Shown here: one piece after another, positions 35,483 to 44,129 of the stretch
Layout: each line of letters opens with the position of its first letter
Numbering within the stretch: position 1 is the first letter of the stretch
Assembly: GCF_003254585.1 (NCBI RefSeq)
Contig: NZ_QJGZ01000032.1
Location: forward strand, 1-64,000
Direction of reading: 5' to 3'
Source: Flavobacterium sharifuzzamanii
GTDB lineage: Bacteria; Bacteroidota; Bacteroidia; Flavobacteriales; Flavobacteriaceae
DNA: 64,000 nucleotides
Made by a program: the position numbers and the translations under genes
Notes under the pieces: generated by a model
The model's input: only the letters and a program-made list of their open reading frames with translations
Told to the model about the DNA's origin: nothing
Database searches by the model: none

Positions 35483-36764
35483 AATAGATGAATTATGGAA
35501 GAACAAAACCTTGCTAGCTTATCTTTTGGCAGCAATGTTAATAACACTTCCATTCAAACATAATATCGGGAGTTTAACCTGTATTATTTTTTTATTATTT
35601 TCCTTTCTCAAAGCAAAAAAAGTAGATTTTTTGTCTTCTAAAGCTTTATTGCTTCCCATACTATTGTATGTTTTGATGTTTGTATCTCTTATTTGGACAA
35701 TAGAAACTAAACTAACTATCAAAGGATTACAAAAAGAAATACTATTGTTATTGATTCCTTTAGCTTTTTGCTCATTTCCAAAAATAAATCGTGACGATAT
35801 AAATAAAGTTATCAAGTGGTTTAGTTTTGCAATGGTAGGTTTCGCTATGTTTTACTTTTTGAAAGCAATTATAAAATTTATTAATTCTGGTGACAAAGGA
35901 GTTTTCTTTTATCATGAATTAGTCACTTTAGAATTGAACGCAATCTACATGGCTGTTTTTGCTTCTTTAGCGTTATTTTATTTTCTTACTAAAAAAGAAA
36001 AATCAATTATTGATAAAGCAGGATTTTTGATTCTAATTGTTTTTATATTTTTATTATCATCCAAGAATATTATTGTAGTTGATTTGGTTTTAATCATAAC
36101 GTATTATTCTTTTTTTTCTACTATTTCAAGAAAAACAAAGCTGATAATACTTTCGGCTGTTATTGTTCTATCGATAAGTTCCATACTTTTTATTAAGCCA
36201 ATTAGAGAAAGGTTTATGATTGAGTTTGAAACGATGCTGGTTGACAGTTCTTTAAATAAAAGCACAAAAGAAGATCAAGGACCGATTTATAATATTAGTT
36301 TAAAACAGGCTTGGAACCAAGATCAATTTCAACAAAATGATTTTTTTCCAGGAACAGCTTTTCGACTTTTTCAGATTAGGATTTTTAAAGAAATGCTTGA
36401 AGAAGAGAATATCTTTTTCACAGGATTTGGATTAGATGCTTCTCAAAATAAAATAAAAGAAAAAGTAAAAGAGCATAATTTATACCCGAATTATGGGGAG
36501 TTTAATTTTCATAATGAATATGTTCAAATATTTTCAGAATTAGGAATATTTGGTTTTTTGATAGTATTAAGCATGTTATTTGTCACAATCAGAAGTGGGA
36601 TTATAAATAAAGATTTTATTCATATTGCTTTTGCGGTAACAATGATAGTCTTATTTTTGACCGAATCTTTTTTGAGTCGACAAAGAGGAATAATTTTCTT
36701 TATAATTTTTTACTGCATGTTTAATTTGGTAAACGATTGTAATGAACAGAAAATATTGAAATGA
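35442..36764 (+). CDS. O-antigen polymerase/ligase-like membrane protein 2
   Basis: A 440-residue protein with about 11-12 transmembrane helices. A soluble loop (about 255-360) ends in [19 protein letters not shown], where HNEYxQ-x5-GxxG is the Wzy_C/WaaL motif. An early membrane segment reads [18 protein letters not shown]. Translation is probably coupled to the preceding glycosyltransferase, because the start lies 41 bp before its stop. A TTG at codon 8 is an alternative start. With the protein at 31100 it makes two polymerase/ligase candidates in the locus. Confidence 0.8.
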   Translation: MSHTLDCLKKVFSKIDELWKNKTLLAYLLAAMLITLPFKHNIGSLTCIIFLLFSFLKAKKVDFLSSKALLLPILLYVLMFVSLIWTIETKLTIKGLQKEILLLLIPLAFCSFPKINRDDINKVIKWFSFAMVGFAMFYFLKAIIKFINSGDKGVFFYHELVTLELNAIYMAVFASLALFYFLTKKEKSIIDKAGFLILIVFIFLLSSKNIIVVDLVLIITYYSFFSTISRKTKLIILSAVIVLSISSILFIKPIRERFMIEFETMLVDSSLNKSTKEDQGPIYNISLKQAWNQDQFQQNDFFPGTAFRLFQIRIFKEMLEEENIFFTGFGLDASQNKIKEKVKEHNLYPNYGEFNFHNEYVQIFSELGIFGFLIVLSMLFVTIRSGIINKDFIHIAFAVTMIVLFLTESFLSRQRGIIFFIIFYCMFNLVNDCNEQKILK

Positions 36765-37744
36765 AAAGAATACTTATTACAGGAGCTGCGGGATTTTTAG
36801 GATCACATTTATGTGACAGATTTATCAAAGAAGGATATTTTGTTATTGGGATGGATAACCTTATTACGGGAGATCTTAAAAATATTGAACATTTATTCAA
36901 ATTAGAAAACTTTGAATTTTATCATCATGATATTACTAAGTTTGTTCATGTTCCTGGAGATTTAGACTATATATTGCATTTTGCTTCGCCGGCAAGCCCA
37001 ATTGATTATTTAAAAATTCCAATCCAAACTTTGAAAGTTGGATCTTTAGGAACGCATAATCTCCTTGGATTGGCGAGAGTAAAAAAGGCTAGAATTTTGA
37101 TTGCATCAACATCAGAAGTTTACGGAGATCCTTTAGTGCATCCACAAACGGAAGAATATTATGGAAACGTAAATACAATTGGTCCGCGTGGGGTTTATGA
37201 TGAAGCTAAACGTTTTCAGGAATCAATTACAATGGCCTACCATACTTTCCATGGAGTAGAAACTAGAATCGTACGTATTTTTAATACTTACGGACCAAGA
37301 ATGAGATTAAACGACGGACGTGTAATTCCAGCTTTTATTGGACAAGCTTTACGCGGAGAAGATCTAACAATTTTTGGTGACGGAATGCAAACACGTTCTT
37401 TCTGCTATGTTGACGATCAAGTTGAAGGGATTTACAGATTGCTACACTCAGATTACGTTTATCCAGTGAATATTGGAAATCCTGACGAAATCACTATCAA
37501 AGATTTTGCAGAAGAAATTATAAAATTGACAGGAACAAACCAGAAAGTGGTTTATCATCCGCTGCCAATAAATGATCCATTACAACGTCAGCCTGATACA
37601 ACAAAAGCAAAAGAATTGTTGGGTTGGGAAGCTAAAGTTAGCCGTGCTGAAGGAATGAAAATCACGTATGAGTATTTCAAATCATTATCTCCTGAAGAAC
37701 TGGCAAAAGAAGAACACAAAGACTTTTCAAACTATATAAAATAA
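36761..37744 (+). CDS. UDP-glucuronate decarboxylase (UDP-xylose synthase) family
   Basis: A 327-residue short-chain dehydrogenase that would convert UDP-glucuronate to UDP-xylose with NAD+. The NAD-binding GAAGFLG is at residues 8-14, and the catalytic Tyr146-x3-Lys150 is in [24 protein letters not shown] and [20 protein letters not shown] are strongly characteristic of UXS enzymes rather than epimerases. It supplies a nucleotide sugar for the locus. The first four bases overlap the previous stop (ATGA). Confidence 0.93.
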   Translation: MKRILITGAAGFLGSHLCDRFIKEGYFVIGMDNLITGDLKNIEHLFKLENFEFYHHDITKFVHVPGDLDYILHFASPASPIDYLKIPIQTLKVGSLGTHNLLGLARVKKARILIASTSEVYGDPLVHPQTEEYYGNVNTIGPRGVYDEAKRFQESITMAYHTFHGVETRIVRIFNTYGPRMRLNDGRVIPAFIGQALRGEDLTIFGDGMQTRSFCYVDDQVEGIYRLLHSDYVYPVNIGNPDEITIKDFAEEIIKLTGTNQKVVYHPLPINDPLQRQPDTTKAKELLGWEAKVSRAEGMKITYEYFKSLSPEELAKEEHKDFSNYIK

Positions 37745-37773
37745 ATTAAGATTCTGAAAGAACAATAAATCTA

Positions 37774-38541
37774 ATGAACGATTTAGTATCTATTTTAACA
37801 CCAACATACAATACTGAAAAGTTCATTAGAGCAACTATCGAATCAGTTCAAAATCAGACCTATAAAAACTGGGAAATGATTCTGATTGATGATGCTTCTA
37901 CAGACCGAACAGTTTCTGTTATAGAAGAATTTGCCCAAGATGATAGCAGAATAAAATTATTCAAATTAGCCAAAAATTGTGGAAATGGTTTTGCCCGAAA
38001 TGAAGCTTTAGAAAAAGCTTCCGGAAAATACATCGCCTATCTCGATGCCGATGATACATGGTTTTCAGATAAATTAGAAAAACAGATTCAGTTTTTAAAA
38101 GCAAATAATCAGCCATTTACTTTTAGTTATTACGATTCGATTGATGAAGAAGGAAATAGCTTAAACAGAAGAGTTGAATCTCCAAATCCGTTAACGTATC
38201 AAGAATTGTTTTTTTGCAATTATGTGGGTAATCTTACTGCTATTTATGATGCTGAATATTTTGGAAAAATCAAATTAGAATCTTCTGAGAAAAGACAAGA
38301 TTGGAGAATATGGCTTACAATTCTAAAACAAATACAAACGGCAAAAGCGGTTCCAGAAAGTCTGGCTTTTTATAGAATTAGAAAAGATTCTATTTCATCT
38401 TCAAAGTTTAAATTGATCAAACACAATTTTGGGGTTTATCGAGATTTTCACGGGTACAATCTCATTTTTTCTGTTTTATTAATGATGAGGTTTTTATTTA
38501 CTCAGTTGATAATCAAACCAAAGTATATAAAGAAGATTTAA
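37774..38541 (+). CDS. Glycosyltransferase family 2
   Basis: A 255-residue inverting GT-A enzyme. VSILTPTYNTEKFIRATIES is the family start, ILIDDASTDRT gives the UDP-binding Asp pair, and AYLDADDTWFSDKL is the DxD metal site. The C-terminal RMAL-like region is short. It is the last gene of the + strand polysaccharide run. A cluster of palindromes begins 5 bp after its stop. Confidence 0.93.
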   Translation: MNDLVSILTPTYNTEKFIRATIESVQNQTYKNWEMILIDDASTDRTVSVIEEFAQDDSRIKLFKLAKNCGNGFARNEALEKASGKYIAYLDADDTWFSDKLEKQIQFLKANNQPFTFSYYDSIDEEGNSLNRRVESPNPLTYQELFFCNYVGNLTAIYDAEYFGKIKLESSEKRQDWRIWLTILKQIQTAKAVPESLAFYRIRKDSISSSKFKLIKHNFGVYRDFHGYNLIFSVLLMMRFLFTQLIIKPKYIKKI

Positions 38542-38546
38542 AATTC

Positions 38547-38577
38547 AACTTGATGTCGCAAATTGCGACTTCAAGTT
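38547..38577. repeat. ORF6N-associated palindrome 1
   Basis: 31-bp near-perfect palindrome with arms AACTTGA/TCAAGTT and core GTCGCAAATTGCGAC. Only one arm position mispairs. In one frame it reads N-L-M-S-Q-I-A-T-S-S. Confidence 0.85.
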
Positions 38578-38603
38578 TCAAGGTCACAAATTGTGAACTT
38601 GAA
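38577..38603. repeat. ORF6N-associated palindrome 2
   Basis: 27-bp palindrome with arms TTCAAG/CTTGAA and core TCACAAATTGTGA, one mismatched pair. The outer arms are of the opposite sense to those of palindromes 1 and 4. It directly abuts palindrome 1. Confidence 0.8.
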
Positions 38604-38616
38604 GAATTTAATTTAG

Positions 38617-38647
38617 AATTGGAGGTCACAATTTGTGACTTCCAATT
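38617..38647. repeat. ORF6N-associated palindrome 3
   Basis: 31-bp palindrome with arms AATTGGA/TCCAATT and core GTCACAATTTGTGAC, one mismatched pair. The arms match those of the copy inside the ORF6N gene. It reads N-W-R-S-Q-F-V-T-S-N in one frame. Confidence 0.85.
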
Positions 38648-38671
38648 TTTTCAAACCGTAATATAAATGAC

Positions 38672-38704
38672 AAACTTGAGGTCACAAATTGTGACATCAA
38701 GTTT
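38672..38704. repeat. ORF6N-associated palindrome 4
   Basis: 33-bp palindrome with arms AAACTTGA/TCAAGTTT and core GTCACAAATTGTGAC, one mismatched pair. It reads N-L-R-S-Q-I-V-T-S-S, the conserved ORF6N motif. Confidence 0.85.
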
Positions 38705-38705
38705 C

Positions 38706-38728
38706 TAAGATCACAATTTGTGATCTTA
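38706..38728. repeat. ORF6N-associated palindrome 5
   Basis: 23-bp perfect palindrome TAAGATCACAA-T-TTGTGATCTTA, ending 5 bp before the ORF6N stop codon. It may also serve as a transcript-end hairpin for that gene. Confidence 0.8.
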
Positions 38729-38733
38729 AAGAA

Positions 38734-39261
38734 TTATTTTTTATAGCCAATCTTCACTCTTTCAGATTCATTTTCTTTCTTTTCAGTTAATTCATCTAAA
38801 TAAGAAAATACCAATTCAATATTTTTATCGTGATTTTCTAACTTCTTCTGAATTTGTAAAATATCGACTTTAATTTCAGTTGTATCCAAAAGCATTTGTC
38901 TCACTTTCGTGAAAATCCTCATAATTTGAATATTGGTTTGAATTGCTTTGTCGCTTTTTAGAACAGTAGATAGCATTAACACGCCATGTTCAGTGAATGC
39001 AGCTGGTATATGACGTAAACCCATTTTTTCAGAATTGGAAATCACAATTTGTGATTTCCAATTTTCAAATTCGGATTTATTAAGTTCAAACATGAAATCT
39101 TCGGGAAATCTTGTTATATTTCTTTTGACAGCTTGTTTCAAAATTCGTGTTTCAACACCATAAAGCAAAGCCAAATCACGATCAAGCATCACTTTTTGAC
39201 CGCGGATAAAATATATTTTATTAGAAATTGTTTCTTCAGAAAGTAGAGATTGATCTTCCAT
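38734..39261 (-). CDS. ORF6N domain DNA-binding protein
   Basis: A 175-residue protein. The first ~125 residues are an ORF6N domain, a DNA-binding fold related to KilA-N and found in phage and bacterial regulators. Landmarks are IYFIRGQKVMLDRDLALLYGVETRILKQAVKRN, RFPEDFMFELN, NWKSQIVISN and HIPAAFTEHGVLMLSTVLKS. A C-terminal coiled coil (ILQIQKKLENHDKNIELVF) suggests dimerisation. The codons for NWKSQIVISN form a perfect 31-bp palindrome (39033-39063) of the same family as the five non-coding palindromes just past the stop. The gene splits the polysaccharide locus and may be a mobile insertion. Its target is unknown. Confidence 0.9.
   Translation of the reverse strand: MEDQSLLSEETISNKIYFIRGQKVMLDRDLALLYGVETRILKQAVKRNITRFPEDFMFELNKSEFENWKSQIVISNSEKMGLRHIPAAFTEHGVLMLSTVLKSDKAIQTNIQIMRIFTKVRQMLLDTTEIKVDILQIQKKLENHDKNIELVFSYLDELTEKKENESERVKIGYKK
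39033..39063. repeat. Palindrome inside the ORF6N coding sequence
   Basis: A perfect 31-bp palindrome with arms AATTGGAAATCACAA and TTGTGATTTCCAATT around one central base. On the coding (minus) strand it specifies N-W-K-S-Q-I-V-I-S-N. It is the sixth copy of the family. Confidence 0.9.
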
Positions 39262-39282
39262 AAGTTTTTAATTGAAAAAAAA

Positions 39283-39312
39283 CAAATGTAAGATTTTATT
39301 TATATTTACAAA
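39283..39312 (-). promoter_or_regulatory. Promoter of the ORF6N gene
   Basis: On the minus strand, TTTG (39312-39309), an 18-bp spacer and TACATTTG (39290-39283) form a full Bacteroidota promoter, 21 bp upstream of the ATG. The -33 element overlaps the 3' end of the neighbouring ligase gene. Confidence 0.65.
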
Positions 39313-40616
39313 TAAGATTTAAACTGTTTTAGTTTCCCGCGATTGGTTCTTTCTAAAACTGTTTTTCGAGTAAAAGTGAAGTTTAAATTGGGTTCTAAAT
39401 ACAAATCGATAGCTTCTTTTATTTTTTGAATTTGTTCTGAAATTAATTCTTTTTCAGAAACATATTCAATTTCAAAAGTATCTAATTTAGTTTGTTTGAT
39501 AATGAATTCTTTTACGTTTCCATCATCTTCAATAATGCTTTTGGTTACATAATAAAAGGTCAAACCGGGAGATTTTTTACCACTTGGCAAAACGGCAACA
39601 TCATTGGTTCTTCCAATTAATTTTTTAAGAATTGGTTTTTGAGGTGTACTTTTTTCATCCAAAATTCCGATGTCACCAATTTCATATCTGATAAAAGGAT
39701 TTGCTTTGTTGAATAAAGAAGTAATCACAATTTTCCCTTCCGTTCCATGTGGAACAAGATTATTGTTTTCATCTAAAATCTCCACAAAAAGAGTTTCAGC
39801 ATTTACCTGCCATTCGCCTATCGGATTTTCAAAAGCAATTAAATCCAATTCTGAAGCTCCATATTCGCTGATGATTGGAATTCCGAATTGTTTTTCTAAG
39901 AGTTTTTTATCCGTTTCAAAAAGCATTTCTGATGTAACAAAACAAGCTTTTAAAGTCGGACAAATTTCTTTTAAAATGATATTTTTCTGTTCTAAAAATT
40001 TAGCGAATAACACAATCGAACTCGTATAACCGTTGATATAATCGAATTTTTTAGTTCTGAATTTTTTCAGAAATTTTTCTAAAACATCATCAGACAAATC
40101 AAAAACTGGAAAACGAAAACGATGCGTTAAAAAATCTTTGAAACGTTCTTTTTGATATCCAATAAAATCCATTGGAATTCCATAGAATCGTGCTTGATAA
40201 GAATGATTAAAATCAATCCCGAACCAACCGAAACGCATAATATTGGAAGCCCATGTTAAAGCATGCGAATATTTGTCTTTTGCAAAAACAAAAGGAGTTC
40301 CGCTAGATCCAGACGTTTTGTTGAGGTAAACAGATTTTTTAGTATAACCATTTGAAAGCCTTTCTTCCAGAGGTTTTTGCAAATTTTGTTTATTTAAAAT
40401 AGGAAGATTTTCCCAATTTTGAGCGGTTGTATTTCCTGCTAACTCTTTGTAAAAAGAATTGTTTTTAAGATGAAAATCAACAATTTCTGCTTTTTTGTTT
40501 TCAAGAAATGAAGCATATTCTTCTTCTGAAAAATGAGCAACTTTATCCAATTCGGCTTTAGCTTCCTTTATTGGAAAACCATTTAGTTTGAGTGAAAGAT
40601 CAAAAAGGCGAATCAT
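39306..40616 (-). CDS. PaaK/CapK-like AMP-forming ligase
   Basis: A 436-residue member of the phenylacetate-CoA ligase-like adenylating enzymes. The phosphate-binding loop is TSGSSGTP (101-108), followed by EYGASELD and a late PFIRYEIGDIG core motif. The C-terminal ~110 residues form the small lid domain. CapK-type relatives occur in capsule clusters, and the position next to the polysaccharide locus suggests acyl or amide decoration of the glycan. True phenylacetate catabolism is unlikely because no other paa genes are here. It has its own promoter, divergent from purD. Confidence 0.85.
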   Translation of the reverse strand: MIRLFDLSLKLNGFPIKEAKAELDKVAHFSEEEYASFLENKKAEIVDFHLKNNSFYKELAGNTTAQNWENLPILNKQNLQKPLEERLSNGYTKKSVYLNKTSGSSGTPFVFAKDKYSHALTWASNIMRFGWFGIDFNHSYQARFYGIPMDFIGYQKERFKDFLTHRFRFPVFDLSDDVLEKFLKKFRTKKFDYINGYTSSIVLFAKFLEQKNIILKEICPTLKACFVTSEMLFETDKKLLEKQFGIPIISEYGASELDLIAFENPIGEWQVNAETLFVEILDENNNLVPHGTEGKIVITSLFNKANPFIRYEIGDIGILDEKSTPQKPILKKLIGRTNDVAVLPSGKKSPGLTFYYVTKSIIEDDGNVKEFIIKQTKLDTFEIEYVSEKELISEQIQKIKEAIDLYLEPNLNFTFTRKTVLERTNRGKLKQFKSYL

Positions 40617-40635
40617 TTTTCGGGATAATTTTCGT

Positions 40636-40664
40636 CAAAAATAGTATTTACCAATTACTAACAA
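40636..40664 (-). promoter_or_regulatory. Promoter of the PaaK/CapK-like gene
   Basis: On the minus strand, TTG (40664-40662), an 18-bp spacer and TATTTTTG (40643-40636) match the consensus; the -7 ends 19 bp before the ATG. Confidence 0.65.
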
Positions 40665-40717
40665 TCAAGAATCACGAAGTTTTTGAGATTTAATTATTTT
40701 TTACGTTCAAAAGCAAT

Positions 40718-40725
40718 TATTTTTG
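40718..40725 (+). promoter_or_regulatory. -7 element of purD
   Basis: TATTTTTG matches TAnnTTTG and lies 26 bp upstream of the purD ATG. The -33 element is only a T-run. It is divergent from the ligase promoter. No purine riboswitch was recognised. Confidence 0.55.
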
Positions 40726-40751
40726 CACCACAACTAAAATACAACAACACC

Positions 40752-42026
40752 ATGATAATTTTACTATTGGGATCAGGCGGAAGAGAGCATGCATTTGCAT
40801 GGAAAATGACACAGAGTCCGCTTTGCGAAAAACTTTTTGTAGTGCCTGGAAACGCGGGAACTGCTGCAATTGCTGAAAATGTTGCAATATCTGCGACAGA
40901 TTTTGAAGCAGTAAAAGCATTAGTACTTAAAGAAAATATAAGTTTAGTAGTCGTAGGACCTGAAGATCCATTAGTAAAAGGTATTTATGATTATTTTAAA
41001 AATGACGAAAGTTTAAAAGATATCCCAGTTATTGGACCATCAAAATTAGGTGCACAATTGGAAGGAAGTAAAGAATTTGCAAAAGAATTCTTGATGAAAC
41101 ACAATATTCCAACTGCGGCTTATGACAGTTTCACTGCTGAAACAGTTGAAGAAGGATGCAAGTTTCTTGAAACACTACAACCTCCATACGTTTTAAAAGC
41201 AGACGGCTTAGCAGCAGGAAAAGGAGTTTTGATTATTCAAGATCTTGAAGAAGCAAAGACTGAATTAAGAAACATGTTGGTTCATGCTAAATTCGGTACA
41301 GCAAGTGCAAAAGTAGTTATAGAAGAATTCTTGGACGGAATAGAATTGAGCTGTTTCGTTTTAACAGACGGAAAAAGCTATAAAATTCTTCCAACTGCAA
41401 AAGATTATAAAAGAATTGGAGAAGGAGATACAGGATTAAATACAGGCGGAATGGGAGCGGTTTCTCCAGTTCCTTACGTAGATGCTGTTTTGATGGAAAA
41501 AATCGAAACTCGCATTGTAAAACCAACAATCGAAGGCTTTCAAAAAGACGGCATCGAATATAAAGGGTTTGTATTTATCGGTTTAATCAATGTAAAAGGA
41601 GAACCAATTGTTATTGAATACAACGTTAGAATGGGTGATCCTGAAACTGAGGTTGTGGTTCCTAGATTAAAATCAGATTTAGTAGAATTGTTCTTGTCTG
41701 TTGCAGATCAGAAATTAGGAGACTTTAATTTAGAAGTTGATCCAAGAAGCGCAACAACTGTAATGGTTGTCTCTGGCGGATATCCTGAAGATTTCGAAAA
41801 AGGAAAAGTAATTTCAGGTTTAGAAAATATTACAGATTCTATAGTTTTTCACGCGGGAACAAAATTAGATGGCGAAAATGTCGTTACTAATGGAGGACGT
41901 GTAATTGCTGTAACATCTTATGGAGATGATTTTCAACAGGCCATAAAAAAATCTTACCAAAACATAGATAAACTAAGCTTTGATAAGATGTATTTTAGAA
42001 AAGATATCGGTTTCGATTTAATCTAA
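40752..42026 (+). CDS. purD: Phosphoribosylamine--glycine ligase
   Basis: PurD joins phosphoribosylamine and glycine with ATP, the second step of de novo purine synthesis. The N-terminal GSGGREHAFAWKM is the family signature. The ATP-grasp domain shows YVLKADGLAAGKGVLI and the metal/ATP-binding GEPIVIEYNVRMGDPETEV. The 424-residue length is normal. The frame is open 23 codons further upstream, but that part would include the -7 element, and MIILLLGSGG is the conserved start. Monocistronic, with a hairpin after the stop. Confidence 0.95.
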   Translation: MIILLLGSGGREHAFAWKMTQSPLCEKLFVVPGNAGTAAIAENVAISATDFEAVKALVLKENISLVVVGPEDPLVKGIYDYFKNDESLKDIPVIGPSKLGAQLEGSKEFAKEFLMKHNIPTAAYDSFTAETVEEGCKFLETLQPPYVLKADGLAAGKGVLIIQDLEEAKTELRNMLVHAKFGTASAKVVIEEFLDGIELSCFVLTDGKSYKILPTAKDYKRIGEGDTGLNTGGMGAVSPVPYVDAVLMEKIETRIVKPTIEGFQKDGIEYKGFVFIGLINVKGEPIVIEYNVRMGDPETEVVVPRLKSDLVELFLSVADQKLGDFNLEVDPRSATTVMVVSGGYPEDFEKGKVISGLENITDSIVFHAGTKLDGENVVTNGGRVIAVTSYGDDFQQAIKKSYQNIDKLSFDKMYFRKDIGFDLI

Positions 42027-42040
42027 AAAATAAATTCACA

Positions 42041-42072
42041 AGCCCTTTTTAATTAAAGGGTTTGGTTTTTTA
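42041..42072. terminator. Terminator between purD and the DUF6341 gene
   Basis: AAGCCCTTT pairs with AAAGGGTTT around TTAATT, and a T-rich stretch follows on the + strand. The end of the convergent DUF6341 gene reaches 42070, so the hairpin may serve both. Confidence 0.7.
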
Positions 42073-42300
42073 TTTTAAAAATGAATGAGCCGTTGTATCT
42101 TGGTTTTCTGTTCCAGCGTCATCAAAAATACGTAATTGTTTAATCCAATAAACGATTGCGCATGCACAGATGATCATAAAAATCCAGTTAATAGTGTTTG
42201 CACCAAACCACGTAATTAATTCTAAATGACGTAAAAAGTCAAGAGGAGCAAACAAAATGTTAACAAATAGGTATTGAATTCCTTCAAAAAAAGCTGTCAT
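42070..42300 (-). CDS. DUF6341-like small membrane protein
   Basis: A 76-residue protein typical of Flavobacteriaceae. FFEGIQYLFVNILFAPLDFLR is an amphipathic start. INWIFMIICACAIVYWIKQL is one membrane helix, and the end NQDTTAHSFLK matches the conserved family tail. The function is unknown. A similar gene is usually found beside the DUF6427 and upp genes, and that arrangement is seen here. Confidence 0.82.
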   Translation of the reverse strand: MTAFFEGIQYLFVNILFAPLDFLRHLELITWFGANTINWIFMIICACAIVYWIKQLRIFDDAGTENQDTTAHSFLK

Positions 42301-42441
42301 AATTTTAAAAATTATATGTTATTTATTGTTGTGTAATGCCTTGAAGATAAAATTCGGTAAACCAAATCTTTTTTCAACTTGTTAGGTTTTTCCTTTTAAA
42401 CAAGTATTATCTTTACAATCACAAAAGTATAAAATATCCTT

Positions 42442-43371
42442 ATGATAACAAGTGTTTTTAAAAAATCTACGCCATTAAATTATTCATTGGTTGTAATTTT
42501 AATACTGGTTTTCTTTTTTATGTTCCAAATTAAAGACCCATCTTGGGTTACTTCTTATTTTTTGGCTTTTCAAAAAGTGAGTTTGCTGTGCTTTATTTTG
42601 GCTTCTTTTTTTATGATTAATTTCATTGTAAAAAAGAACGGACTCAGTAAAGACAATGGTTACGCGATACTTTTTTACTTGTTGTTTATTTTATTTTTTC
42701 CAACAATATTTAACAACTCAAATATTATCTATGCCAATTTTTTCATTTTATTGGCACTTCGAAGATTAGTTTCATTGCAATCTCTAAAAGCATCAAAAGA
42801 GAAAATATTTGATGCAGCATTTTGGATTTTTATAGCTTCTTTATTTCAATTTTGGAGTATTCTCTTCCTAATTTTGGTTTACATCTCGATTATTTTTCAC
42901 GTTTCGAGAGATTATAGAAACTGGGTTTTGCCTTTTATCGCACTTTTAGCAGTAACGATTTTGTTTTACATGACATCATTAATTTTAAATTTTGATGCCA
43001 TAGCTTTCATTCAGGAAAGAGCTGTAATCGATTTTAGAATTGATTACTTTAAGAATAATTACGAAAATGCCGCACTTTCGATATATACAGCAGTAGCTTT
43101 GTTTTTTGTTACTTCGATGTTGATGACCTTGTCAAACAGACCTCAAATTGTACATTCTTCATATAAGAAGATTGTCGCTTGCTTTTTTATAGCAGTTTTT
43201 GTTTACATCATTTCGCCAAACAAAAGCAACGATCTATTATTGTTTAGTATTGCGCCATTAAGTATTATGGCAACGAGCCATGTAGAATATATGCAACAGA
43301 AACTTAATAACGAAATTGTTTATTACACTCTGATCGTATGTAGTTTATTTACTTTTTTCTCTCAATTATAA
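42442..43371 (+). CDS. DUF6427-like multi-pass membrane protein
   Basis: A 309-residue protein with about nine hydrophobic helices (for example LVVILILVFFFMFQI, GYAILFYLLFILFFP, IAVFVYIISPNKSNDLLLFS). It resembles DUF6427, a flavobacterial family of unknown function; the ALRRLVSLQSLKASKEKIFD loop is the only long soluble region. Its last 6 bp overlap the end of the convergent upp gene. A -7-like TATCTTTA (42408-42415) lies 26 bp before the ATG. Confidence 0.8.
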   Translation: MITSVFKKSTPLNYSLVVILILVFFFMFQIKDPSWVTSYFLAFQKVSLLCFILASFFMINFIVKKNGLSKDNGYAILFYLLFILFFPTIFNNSNIIYANFFILLALRRLVSLQSLKASKEKIFDAAFWIFIASLFQFWSILFLILVYISIIFHVSRDYRNWVLPFIALLAVTILFYMTSLILNFDAIAFIQERAVIDFRIDYFKNNYENAALSIYTAVALFFVTSMLMTLSNRPQIVHSSYKKIVACFFIAVFVYIISPNKSNDLLLFSIAPLSIMATSHVEYMQQKLNNEIVYYTLIVCSLFTFFSQL

Positions 43372-44019
43372 TTTGCTTCCGTAAGCAAGATCGCCAGCAT
43401 CGCCAAGACCAGGAACAATGTAGTTTTTCTCATTTAGTTTTTCATCTAAAGAGGCTACCCATAAATGACAGTTCTCAGGAAGGTTTTCCTCTAGATGTTT
43501 GATTCCTTCGGGAGCGGCAATAACAACAACAATATGCATTTCTGCTGGAGTTGCATTTTCAATTAATTTTTTGTGAACAGCTACAATCGATTGGCCAGTA
43601 GCCAGCATCGGATCAAGAAGTAGAACAGTTTTATTATTTAAATCTGAAATAGCTTGATATTCAACGCGAATTTCAAATTCGTCATCATTGTTTGGATGAA
43701 ATCTACATGCCGAAACAAAGCTGTTTTCTGCATGATCAAAATAATTTAAAAAACCATTATGAAGCGGTAATCCAGCCCGCAAAATAGGACATAAAACTAA
43801 ATCTGCATCAATTTCTGTAGTTTTCTTAATTCCAAGAGGTGTTTGAATATCAACATTTTTATATGGCAAAATTTTGCTCAGTTCATAAGCCATAATTTCT
43901 CCAATGCGCTCAATATTTCTACGAAAACGCATACTGTCATTCTGCACATTTACATTTCTAATTTGTCCTAAGAAATGATTTAAAACACTGTTATTTTCAG
44001 AGATATAATGAATTTTCAT
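43366..44019 (-). CDS. upp: Uracil phosphoribosyltransferase
   Basis: Upp salvages uracil with PRPP to give UMP. The PRPP-binding loop LLLDPMLATGQSIVAV is clear, and the C-terminal IVPGLGDAGDLAYGSKL contains the uracil-binding GDAGDLAYG motif. An upstream RFRRNIERIGEIMAYE segment is typical. The 217-residue length is normal. It is convergent with DUF6427 (6-bp overlap) and divergent from DUF4254. Confidence 0.95.
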   Translation of the reverse strand: MKIHYISENNSVLNHFLGQIRNVNVQNDSMRFRRNIERIGEIMAYELSKILPYKNVDIQTPLGIKKTTEIDADLVLCPILRAGLPLHNGFLNYFDHAENSFVSACRFHPNNDDEFEIRVEYQAISDLNNKTVLLLDPMLATGQSIVAVHKKLIENATPAEMHIVVVIAAPEGIKHLEENLPENCHLWVASLDEKLNEKNYIVPGLGDAGDLAYGSKL

Positions 44020-44076
44020 GATGAAATTGTAATTTATTTAGAGATATAATGATGAAACGAAAAATAATTTCTTTTC

Positions 44077-44108
44077 TTCGCTGCATAAAAGTATAAAAAG
44101 TATCTTTG
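44077..44108 (+). promoter_or_regulatory. Promoter of the DUF4254-GT9 operon
   Basis: TTCG (44077-44080), one base from TTTG, is followed after 20 bp by TATCTTTG (44101-44108), a perfect -7. The ATG follows 21 bp downstream. Confidence 0.65.
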
Positions 44109-44129
44109 TATCTATAAAAAAATAAAGAC

